Source of the DNA: Alphaproteobacteria bacterium UBA1908
Lineage (GTDB): Bacteria; Pseudomonadota; Alphaproteobacteria; Caedimonadales; UBA1908
Assembly: GCA_002337525.1 (NCBI GenBank)
Contig: DDGG01000026.1
Coordinates: 1-33,485, forward strand
Direction of reading: 5' to 3'
Length of the DNA stretch: 33,485 nt
In this document: one piece after another, positions 1-8,400 of the stretch
Layout: each line of letters opens with the position of its first letter
Numbering within the stretch: position 1 is the stretch's first letter
Position numbers and translations under genes: made by a program
Notes under the pieces: generated by a model
Database searches by the model: none
What the model was told of the DNA's origin: nothing
The model's input: the letters and a program-made list of their open reading frames with translations, nothing else

Positions 1-185
1 GTAATACCACGCTCTTGCTCTTGCTCCATCCAGTCCATGGTTGCAGCACCTTCATGGACTTCACCAATTTTATACGAACGACCTGTGTAATATAAAACAC
101 GTTCTGTTGTTGTTGTCTTACCCGCATCAATGTGCGCCATGATGCCAATATTACGATATTTATTAAGAGGAGTCTGACGGGCCAT
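1..185 (-). CDS. fusA: Elongation factor G, N-terminal fragment (cut by window edge)
   Basis: Translational GTPase that drives ribosomal translocation and, with RRF, ribosome recycling in the cytoplasm. Only the first 61 codons are present. The ATG lies at 183-185 and the reading runs off the left edge. The visible protein opens MARQTPLNKYRNIGIMAHID and continues with the P-loop AHIDAGKTTTTERVLYYTG, typical of EF-G domain I, followed by the switch-I segment with GAATMDWMEQEQERGI. It is the third gene of the str operon, 28 bases after rpsG. The fragment is intact; nothing can be said about the rest of the protein. Confidence 0.95.
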   Translation of the reverse strand, partial: MARQTPLNKYRNIGIMAHIDAGKTTTTERVLYYTGRSYKIGEVHEGAATMDWMEQEQERGI

Positions 186-213
186 TTTTAATTCGCCTTA
201 TTTTTCTTTACAT

Positions 214-684
214 CTACCAACGGAAATGAGCAAACGCCTTGTTTGCATCTGCCATACGATGTGTGTCTTCTCGCTTTTTAACAGCAGAACCACGATTTTG
301 GTTTGCATCAAAAAGCTCTGCAGCAAGTCGATCTTCCATTGTTTTTTCAGAACGACCCCGTGCCGCAGCAATAAGCCAACGAATCGCAAGAGCCTGTGCC
401 CTTTCTGGTCGAACCTCAACAGGCACCTGGTACGTTGCTCCCCCAACACGACGAGAGCGAACTTCTACAGAAGGTCGAACATTGTCTAAAGCTTCCTTAA
501 AATGCTCTACAGGGTCTGTACCTGCTTTTGTTTGCACTTTTTCAAGTGCTCCATAAACAATTTTTTCAGCAACAGATTTTTTACCATCCAACATAAGACA
601 GTTCATGAATTTTGCAATAACAAGATCCCCAAACTTTGCGTCCGGATGGATATTTCTTTTTTCAGCAGCACGACGGCGTGACAT
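214..684 (-). CDS. rpsG: 30S ribosomal protein S7
   Basis: Primary 16S rRNA-binding protein that nucleates assembly of the 30S head and sits near the E-site mRNA/tRNA path. The 156-residue product has the standard bacterial length. It starts MSRRRAAEKR and contains the conserved blocks KFGDLVIAKFMNCLMLDGKK, GGATYQVPVEVRPERAQALAIRWL and ARGRSEKTMEDRLAAEL, with the C-terminal KREDTHRMADANKAFAHFRW. It lies 12 bases downstream of rpsL and is co-transcribed with it. In E. coli S7 represses its own operon by binding the rpsL-rpsG spacer; a 12-base spacer leaves little room for that mode of control here, which is an inference. Confidence 0.98.
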   Translation of the reverse strand: MSRRRAAEKRNIHPDAKFGDLVIAKFMNCLMLDGKKSVAEKIVYGALEKVQTKAGTDPVEHFKEALDNVRPSVEVRSRRVGGATYQVPVEVRPERAQALAIRWLIAAARGRSEKTMEDRLAAELFDANQNRGSAVKKREDTHRMADANKAFAHFRW

Positions 685-696
685 TCTTAAAAACTC

Positions 697-1068
697 CTAT
701 TTTGGACGTTTTGAGCCGTACTTAGATCGGCCTTGACGACGATTTTGGACACCCTGAGTATCAAGAGTTCCACGAATAATATGATAGCGAACACCCGGCA
801 AGTCAGGGACACGACCTCCACGAATCATCACAACAGAGTGCTCTTGAAGATTGTGGCCTTCACCAGGAATATATCCCGTAACCTCAAACCCATTAGTCAA
901 GCGAATACGAGCAATTTTACGAAGAGCCGAGTTTGGCTTTTTCGGAGTTGTTGTACTTACGCGTGTACAGACCCCTCTTTTTTGTGGACATGCCTGCATT
1001 GCAGGGACTTTATTATGCGCAGGGCTTGTTCGCCTTGGCTTGCGTATGAGCTGACTAATCGTTGGCAT
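697..1068 (-). CDS. rpsL: 30S ribosomal protein S12 with proline at residue 88
   Basis: Decoding-centre protein of the 30S subunit and the classical target of streptomycin-resistance mutations. The 123-residue product starts MPTISQLIRKPR. It has the conserved TTTPKKPNSALRK loop (Lys43 is present) and GGRV-DLPGVRYH, and ends SKYGSKRPK. The codon at 805-807 (minus strand CCT) encodes Pro88, where E. coli and nearly all bacteria have Lys88; the following Asp89, the RimO methylthiolation site, is kept. Pro for Lys needs at least two base changes, so a single sequencing error is unlikely. First gene of the str operon, behind a strong promoter. The start has a purine-rich AAAGGAATAGG leader upstream. 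Confidence 0.98.
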   Translation of the reverse strand: MPTISQLIRKPRRTSPAHNKVPAMQACPQKRGVCTRVSTTTPKKPNSALRKIARIRLTNGFEVTGYIPGEGHNLQEHSVVMIRGGRVPDLPGVRYHIIRGTLDTQGVQNRRQGRSKYGSKRPK

Positions 1069-1154
1069 TCAGCCTATTCCTTTCTAATTTTTTCCAGAAA
1101 ACAAAATGAACAGGAAAATATTTCCTATCCATTTTGAAAAGCCACCGTGGCGGC

Positions 1155-1183
1155 ATCATATTCATCAGCGCTCGTTAAGTCAA
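1155..1183 (-). promoter_or_regulatory. Predicted sigma-70 promoter of the rpsL-rpsG-fusA operon
   Basis: On the minus strand there is a -35 TTGACT (1178-1183), a 17-base spacer and a -10 TATGAT (1155-1160). Each box matches five of six consensus positions. It lies in the 145-base gap between rpoC and rpsL, so the str operon probably has its own promoter in addition to read-through. The predicted transcript would have a leader of about 80 bases before rpsL. That leader contains the inverted repeat AGGAAA/TTTCCT at 1112-1126 and a GC-rich GCCAC/GTGGC element just after the -10. I see no clear rpoC terminator in the same gap. Confidence 0.75.
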
Positions 1184-1213
1184 GCACCTTTCAAAAAATC
1201 ACCCCGCTTCAAC

Positions 1214-4200
1214 TTAAGAAACAGGACCTGTAGGGCTGGTTTCAGCAGAGCTGTCGCCAAGAGAGTCCGATAGAGCAGGAGATACATCACTTTGTGTTTG
1301 ATCAATTTGCTCCATATCTTTCATGTGAGCAAGGCTCTTAATTCTTTTAACAAAAGAACCCGTCCCAACTGGAATCAAACGACCTACAATAATATTTTCC
1401 TTTAGGCCCTCTAATACATCTTTCTTTCCTGCTACCGCTGCTTCTGTCAAAACACGCGTCGTATCTTGGAAAGAAGCGGCAGACAAGAAGGACCGCGTCT
1501 GCAGAGATGCCTTCGTTATACCTTGCAGGACAGGATGTGCACTTGCTATACGTAGCCCCTCTTCCGCAAGGCGAGTATTGGTCTGATCAAATTCAATACG
1601 ATCGACTTGTTCTCCTACAAGATAGGTTGTATCACCTGGTTCGTCAATTTCAACCTTTTGTAGCATCTGACGAACAACAACTTCAATATGCTTATCGTTA
1701 ATAGGAACACCTTGTAGACGGTATACTTCTTGAATTTCATCAATAAGGTAAGCTGCAAGAGCCTCAACACCAAGAATACGCAAAATGTCGTGTGGGACAG
1801 GGTTACCGTCAACAAGCAATTCACCTTTCTTGACAAAATCACCCTCAAAAACAGTCACATGACGCCCTTTGGGGACAAGATATTCAACAGCTTCTTGAGC
1901 TTCATCTAAAGGAACGACACGAATACGACGCTTGGTCTTATAATCTTTTCCAAACTCTATACGACCATCAATTTCACTAATGATAGAAAAATCTTTCGGA
2001 ATACGTGCTTCAAACAATTCTGCAACGCGCGGTAAACCTCCTGTGATATCACGTGTTTTAGATGATTCACGAGGAATACGAGCGACAATATCACCCGCAG
2101 CAACTTTTGCGCCATTTTCAACAGCAAGAATTGCGTCAACTGGCAAGAAGTAGCGAGCCTCAACACCTGAATCTAGCTTCAGGGCATTTCCTTTTTCATC
2201 TCGAATTGTGATACGTGGCTTCAGGTCACCACCACGAGACTGTTGACGCCAATCCGTCACAAGACGACTTGAAATACCTGTTGATTCTTCTGTTGTTTCT
2301 CTAAAGGAAACCCCCTCAACAAGATCAACAAAATGGGCAACACCTTCTTTTTCCGTAATAATAGGCAAAGTAAAGGGATCCCATTCAGCCATCTTCTGGC
2401 CAACTTTAACAATCTGATCTTCATCAACAAGAAGGCGAGCCCCGTAAGGAACCCGGTGGCGGCCACGTTCGCCGCCTTTCTTATCACGTAAAACAATCTC
2501 GCAAGAACGACTCATAACAATCGGAACACCATCAGAACCAACTACGACGTTCTTGTTCTCAATTGTAACAGTTGCCTCAATACCGGACTCAATACTTGAC
2601 TGTTCTCCAGCCCCCTGAGCCGTACCACCGATGTGGAAAGTTCTCATCGTTAACTGAGTTCCTGGCTCACCAATGGATTGAGCAGCGACAACACCAACAG
2701 CTTCACCAATATTAACTTTTGTGCCTCGAGCAAGATCGCGACCATAACACGTCGCACAAATCCCTTTCTGTAATTCACACTTCAGAACTGACCGTATCTT
2801 AGCTTCATCAACGCCTGCTTTCTGAATGCGATCCAGATGAGATTCTTCAACAATCGTACCCGCAGGAACTATTGTTTCACTTGTTGTAGTATCCACAATA
2901 GATTCAATCACAGTACGTCCGAGCAAGCGCTCCGTTAAAGGTGTTAAAATATCACTGCCTTCAACAACAGCACGAACGGTAATTCCCTCTTCCGTACCAC
3001 AATCCTCTTTGACAATGATACAATCCTGAGCCACGTCAACAAGACGGCGTGTCAAATACCCTGAGTTAGCGGTCTTTAAAGCCGTATCCGAAAGGCCCTT
3101 ACGCGCACCATGAGTGGAGTTAAAGTACTCAAGAACACTAAGCCCTTCCTTAAAGTTTGAAATAATTGGTGTTTCAATGATTTCACCATTTGGCTTTGCC
3201 ATTAAACCGCGCATACCCGCAAGCTGCTTCATCTGAGCAACAGACCCACGAGCTTTAGAGTGAGCCATCATATAAACAGAGTTGATTTTCTCATTTTCAC
3301 GACGAGGTTTCGACATAGCCTCCATCATTTCTGTCGCAACTAATTCCGAACACTGTGCCCAAGCATCAACAACTTTGTTATATTTCTCACCTTGGGTAAT
3401 AAAACCATCAAGGTATTGTTGTTCATATTCTTTAACTTTATCTTGTGTTTGAGCCACAAGCTTGACTTTCTGCTCGGGAACAACAAGGTCATCCTTACCA
3501 AAGGAAGTACCGGAAACAGTCGCATACTTGAAGCCAAGACCCATTAACTTATCAGCAAAAATAACAGATTCTTTTTGTCCACAATGACGATAGACGACGT
3601 CCAATGCCTCACTGATCTCCCCACTTGTCATAAGGCGGTTAATAAGATTGAAGTCAACATTAGGATGTCGCGGCAGAATTTCAGACAGAATCAGACGACC
3701 CGGTGTTGTTTCAACTGTTCTGACATATTTTTCGCCAGCCTCATTAACATCATTATAACGTGCTTTAATTTTTGTATGAAGCGTTACAAGACCCTGATCC
3801 AGAGCTTGCTGGATTTCAGCACTATCCGAGAAAAGAGAGGCTTCTCCTGGTTCACCTTCAACCATTAACGTCAGATAATAAAGACCTAAAACCATGTCTT
3901 TTGTCGGAATGATAATTGGACGACCATTAGCAGGATGCAGAATGTTGTTTGTTGACATCATGAGTGCGCGGGCTTCTAGTTGCGCTTCAATAGAAAGAGG
4001 CACATGGACAGCCATTTGGTCGCCATCAAAATCAGCATTATAAGCCGTACAAACAAGAGGATGAAGTTGGATAGCCTTACCTTCCACAAGAGTCGGTTCA
4101 AAAGCCTGGATACCTAATCTGTGAAGCGTTGGGGCACGGTTCAAAAGAACGGGGTGCTCTCGGATCACTTCTTCTAGAATATCCCAAACTTCCGGGCGTT

Positions 4201-5413
4201 CTCGCTCTACCATGCGCTTTGCAGCCTTAATTGTACTTGCAAGACCATAGCGTTCAAGTCGTGCATAGATAAAGGGTTTAAAGAGTTCAAGCGCCATACG
4301 TTTTGGCAAACCACATTGATGAAGTTTCAATTGTGGTCCCACAACAATAACAGAACGGCCTGAATAATCGACACGCTTTCCAAGAAGGTTTTGACGGAAA
4401 CGTCCCTGTTTACCCTTCAACATATCAGCCAATGATTTTAAAGGGCGTTTATTGGCTCCGGCAATTGGACGACTGCGACGACTATTATCAAACAGAGCAT
4501 CCACAGACTCTTGAAGCATCCTTTTTTCATTTCGAACAATAATATCGGGAGCACGGAGTTCAATGAGGCGTTTCAAGCGATTATTTCTATTAATCACGCG
4601 ACGATAAAGGTCATTCAAATCAGAAGTTGCAAATCGACCACCTTCAAGAGGGACAAGAGGGCGTAACTCTGGAGGAATTACAGGAATCACATCCATAACC
4701 ATCCAGCAAGGGTCTGTCCCGGATTCCAGGAAACCTTCAATGACCCCTAGACGCTTGACAATTTTCTTGCGGCGCATCTCGGAACGCGTTTCGCGAAGTT
4801 CTTCCCGCAAATCAACAGCTTCTTTTTCAAGATTCAAATCAGCTAATAAAACTTTCAAAGCTTCTGCGCCGATACCTGCTGTAAAGGCATCGTCACCATA
4901 CTCATCACTAGCGTCATAGAATTCTTCTTCAGTAAGAAGCTGTCCCTTTTTCAAAGGGGTAAGGCCTGGTTCTATAACAATGAAACTTTCAAAATACAGA
5001 ACTTTTTCCAGATCCTTTAACATGATATCAAGTAATGTCGCAACACGACTTGGAAGAGACTTGGTGAACCAGATATGAGCGACAGGTGCCGCAAGCTCAA
5101 TATGTCCCATACGCTCACGACGTACTTTTGCCAGGGTTACTTCAGTCCCACATTTTTCACAGATAATACCACGATACTTCATGCGCTTATATTTACCACA
5201 CAAACATTCATAGTCTTTTACAGGACCAAAAATCCGTGCGCAAAAAAGTCCATCCCTTTCAGGCTTAAACGTACGATAGTTAATTGTTTCAGGTTTTTTA
5301 ACTTCTCCAAATGACCAGGAACGAATCCGCTCCGGGCTTGCAACTGAAATTTTTACAAAATCAAAACCATCTGAGTCTTTAACTTGGCCAAAAACGTTCA
5401 TTAATGTGTTCAT
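1214..5413 (-). CDS. rpoC: RNA polymerase beta' subunit
   Basis: Catalytic large subunit of RNA polymerase, forming the clamp and active-site pocket with beta. The 1399-residue product is full length. The N-terminal zinc ribbon uses Cys70, Cys72, Cys85 and Cys88 (CLCGKY...GIICEKC). The active-site NADFDGDQ begins at Asn459, giving Mg2+-binding Asp461, Asp463 and Asp465. Further on are the bridge-helix/trigger-loop region (ARKGLSDTALKTANSGYLTRRL, MRTFHIGG) and the second zinc site ending CELQKGICATCYG. The C-terminal tail after about residue 1370 is Ser/Asp-rich and low in complexity. It follows rpoB after 76 bases that contain a strong hairpin. The ATG at 5413 gives MNTLMNVFGQ; the second Met (codon 4) is an alternative. 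Confidence 0.99.
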   Translation of the reverse strand: MNTLMNVFGQVKDSDGFDFVKISVASPERIRSWSFGEVKKPETINYRTFKPERDGLFCARIFGPVKDYECLCGKYKRMKYRGIICEKCGTEVTLAKVRRERMGHIELAAPVAHIWFTKSLPSRVATLLDIMLKDLEKVLYFESFIVIEPGLTPLKKGQLLTEEEFYDASDEYGDDAFTAGIGAEALKVLLADLNLEKEAVDLREELRETRSEMRRKKIVKRLGVIEGFLESGTDPCWMVMDVIPVIPPELRPLVPLEGGRFATSDLNDLYRRVINRNNRLKRLIELRAPDIIVRNEKRMLQESVDALFDNSRRSRPIAGANKRPLKSLADMLKGKQGRFRQNLLGKRVDYSGRSVIVVGPQLKLHQCGLPKRMALELFKPFIYARLERYGLASTIKAAKRMVERERPEVWDILEEVIREHPVLLNRAPTLHRLGIQAFEPTLVEGKAIQLHPLVCTAYNADFDGDQMAVHVPLSIEAQLEARALMMSTNNILHPANGRPIIIPTKDMVLGLYYLTLMVEGEPGEASLFSDSAEIQQALDQGLVTLHTKIKARYNDVNEAGEKYVRTVETTPGRLILSEILPRHPNVDFNLINRLMTSGEISEALDVVYRHCGQKESVIFADKLMGLGFKYATVSGTSFGKDDLVVPEQKVKLVAQTQDKVKEYEQQYLDGFITQGEKYNKVVDAWAQCSELVATEMMEAMSKPRRENEKINSVYMMAHSKARGSVAQMKQLAGMRGLMAKPNGEIIETPIISNFKEGLSVLEYFNSTHGARKGLSDTALKTANSGYLTRRLVDVAQDCIIVKEDCGTEEGITVRAVVEGSDILTPLTERLLGRTVIESIVDTTTSETIVPAGTIVEESHLDRIQKAGVDEAKIRSVLKCELQKGICATCYGRDLARGTKVNIGEAVGVVAAQSIGEPGTQLTMRTFHIGGTAQGAGEQSSIESGIEATVTIENKNVVVGSDGVPIVMSRSCEIVLRDKKGGERGRHRVPYGARLLVDEDQIVKVGQKMAEWDPFTLPIITEKEGVAHFVDLVEGVSFRETTEESTGISSRLVTDWRQQSRGGDLKPRITIRDEKGNALKLDSGVEARYFLPVDAILAVENGAKVAAGDIVARIPRESSKTRDITGGLPRVAELFEARIPKDFSIISEIDGRIEFGKDYKTKRRIRVVPLDEAQEAVEYLVPKGRHVTVFEGDFVKKGELLVDGNPVPHDILRILGVEALAAYLIDEIQEVYRLQGVPINDKHIEVVVRQMLQKVEIDEPGDTTYLVGEQVDRIEFDQTNTRLAEEGLRIASAHPVLQGITKASLQTRSFLSAASFQDTTRVLTEAAVAGKKDVLEGLKENIIVGRLIPVGTGSFVKRIKSLAHMKDMEQIDQTQSDVSPALSDSLGDSSAETSPTGPVS

Positions 5414-5448
5414 GTCTTTTCCCGATCTCGAACGTGCTACTTATCATG

Positions 5449-5474
5449 AGCCTCTCGTGATGTCACAAGAGGCT
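5449..5474 (-). promoter_or_regulatory. Stable hairpin in the rpoB-rpoC spacer
   Basis: On the minus strand the arms AGCCTCT (5468-5474) and AGAGGCT (5449-5455) pair perfectly. Pairing continues inward through one U-G wobble into GTGA/TCAC, giving about 12 pairs around a two-base apex (four unpaired bases in practice). No T-run follows, so it is not a Rho-independent terminator. It sits 36 bases before the rpoC start, after the rpoB stop. RNase processing, transcript stabilisation or translational tuning of rpoC are all possible; none is shown by the sequence. Confidence 0.55.
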
Positions 5475-5489
5475 GCTCAATCTCTTTTT

Positions 5490-8400
5490 TTAGTCTTCAC
5501 GACCTAATTCAACATCCAGCCCTAAAGACCTGAGTTCTTTAACCAAAACGTTAAAGGATTCAGGAACACCGGATTCAAAAGCATCATCACCACGAATAAT
5601 AGCTTCATATACCTTGGTACGCCCCGAAACATCATCGGATTTTACCGTTAGCATTTCCTGTAAAGAATAAGAAGCGCCATAAGCTTCAAGAGCCCAGACC
5701 TCCATTTCACCAAAACGCTGGCCACCAAACTGTGCCTTACCACCGAGTGGTTGTTGGGTCACAAGACTATAAGGCCCGACAGACCGCGCATGAAGCTTGT
5801 CATCAACCATGTGATTGAGTTTTAACATATAGATGTAACCAACAGTGACAGGACGTTCAAAAGGTGTTCCTGTACGTCCATCAATTAATGTCACCTGTCC
5901 TGACGTATCAAGACCAGCATTTTCAAGCTCCTGGGTCACATCCGCTTCTTTCGCCCCATCGAATACGGGGGTTGCCATTGGCACACCCTTTGACATATTC
6001 ATGCTAACTTCAACTAAGTCATCTTCATTCAAAGAGGCGATTTTTTCTTTGTCTTCCGATTTTGGGTAAAGTGTTGAAAGCTTCTCTCGAAGATCTTCTG
6101 TCGTTTTTTGACCTTCTGCCATCTGGCTTAACAAGGTTGATAATTGACGCCCAAGTCCAGCAGATGCCCACCCGAGATGGGTTTCAAGAATCTGACCAAC
6201 ATTCATACGTGAGGGAACACCAAGTGGGTTCAAAATAATATCGACGGGTCGGCCATCTTCCAAATGTGGCATATCTTCTTCAGGAACAATGTAGGATACA
6301 ACACCCTTGTTACCGTGGCGTCCTGCCATTTTATCTCCAGGCTGAATCTTGCGCTTTGTTGCAACAAAAACCTTAACCATTTTTAAAACACCTGTTGGCA
6401 ATTCATCACCACGGCGCACTTTTTCAATACGGTCCTGGTATCGGTCCTCAAGAGCTTTTATATCAAGATCATGCTGGCTTTTTAAAGCTTCAATCTCTCG
6501 CATAACCTCATCATCAGCAACCGTGAACTGCTGCCAATGGCTTGCAGTGAACTCATCAAGAAGAGCTTCATCTATAACAGCTCCCTTACGAACACCCTTT
6601 GGACCTTTTAGAACACTCTGCCCAAGCAAAAGTTCTTTTAAACGAGCTTTTGTCGCCCGTTCAAGAATAACACGTTCTGCATTTCTATCACGTTCAAGCG
6701 AATTAATTTCTGCTTGTTCAATAGCAAGGGCACGCTCATCTTTTTCAACACCACGACGGGAAAAAACACGAACCTCCACAACTGTTCCCTTAACACTTGG
6801 AGGAACACGAAGAGAAGAATCACGCACATCAGAGGCCTTCTCTCCAAAAATAGCTCGGAGAAGCTTTTCTTCGGGAGTCACAGGAGATTCCCCCTTAGGG
6901 GTAACTTTACCAACCAGGATATCTCCTGGCCCAACTTCTGATCCAATTGTTGCAATACCCGCTTCGTCAAGATGGCGCAGAGCTTCATCACCTACATTAG
7001 GAATGTCACGCGTAATTTCTTCTTGTCCAAGCTTTGTATCTCTCGCCATCATTTCAAATTCTTCAATGTGAATCGAGGTAAAAACATCATCTTTTACAAG
7101 ACGTTCGGAAAGAATGATTGAATCTTCAAAGTTATACCCATTCCAGGACATAAATGCCACGAGAGCATTACGACCCAAAGCAAGTTCGCCCTGGTCTGTT
7201 GCAGGACCATCTGCAATAATGTCTCCAGAAATAACTTTATCGCCACGCTTCACAAGAGGCTTCTGGCTAATACACGTACTATGGTTAGAACGTTGGAATT
7301 TCTGTAGATTATAAATATCAACTACAGATCCTGATTCAGATGCTTTTTCAAAAACACGCACAACAATTCGTGTTGAATCAACCTGATCAACAACACCATC
7401 ACGGCGAGCAACAACAGCAACACCAGAATCGCGAGCAACAACACCTTCCATGCCAGTTCCAATGAAAGGAGCCTCTGTTTTCATGAGAGGAACAGCTTGG
7501 CGTTGCATGTTTGATCCCATCAAAGCGCGGTTTGCATCATCTGTCTCAAGGAAAGGGATCAAAGAGGCCGCAACAGAAACCATTTGTTTGGGAGCTACAT
7601 CAATGTAATCAACATCTGCGGAAGGAGACATCAAGAAATCACCTGCACGACGAGCGCTGACGAAATCGTCAAGTAATTCACCCTGGTCGCTCAGATTGGC
7701 ATCTGCCTGGGCAATTGTAAAACGTCCTTCTTCCATTGCTGAAAGGTAATGAACTTCATCCGTAATTTTACCGTCAACTACCTTGCGATATGGACTCTCA
7801 ATAAACCCATATTTATTAACTCTTGCATAAGTCGCTAACGAGTTAATCAAACCAATATTCGGACCTTCTGGTGTTTCAATAGGACAAATACGACCATAAT
7901 GCGTCGGATGAACATCACGCACCTCAAAACTTGCACGATCACGCGTTAAACCTCCCGGACCCAATGCGGACAAACGACGCTTGTGGGTAATTTCCGCAAG
8001 AGGATTAACCTGATCCATAAACTGGGATAACTGAGATGATGCAAAAAACTCTTTAACTGCCGCAGAAACCGGTTTTGTATTGACCAGGTCATGAGGCATA
8101 ACGGTGTCAATCTCGACTGACCCCATGCGCTCACGAATTGCGCGCTCCATACGGAGCAATCCGGCACGGTATTGGTTATCCAGCAACTCTCCAACGGGAC
8201 GAACACGACGGTTACCCAAGTTATCAATATCATCAATCTCGCCTCGACCATCTTTAAGGTCAAGCAACAAACGGATAATTTCAATGAAATCTCTCTTTTG
8301 CAGAGTTCGAACTGTATCATCTTTGCTGTCAAGACCAAGCCGGGCATTCATTTTGACTCGACCCACAGCAGAAAGATCATAGCGCTCCATATCGAAGAAA

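Noticed and set aside
6349..7071. 240-codon plus-strand open frame within rpoB
   Set aside because: Antisense shadow of a highly conserved rpoB region; Ser/Arg-rich composition follows from the complementary codons and no family is recognisable.
7940..8060. Possible rifampicin-resistance substitutions in RpoB
   Set aside because: Residues equivalent to Asp516, His526 and Ser531 of E. coli are all wild type, so no resistance is predicted from these sites.
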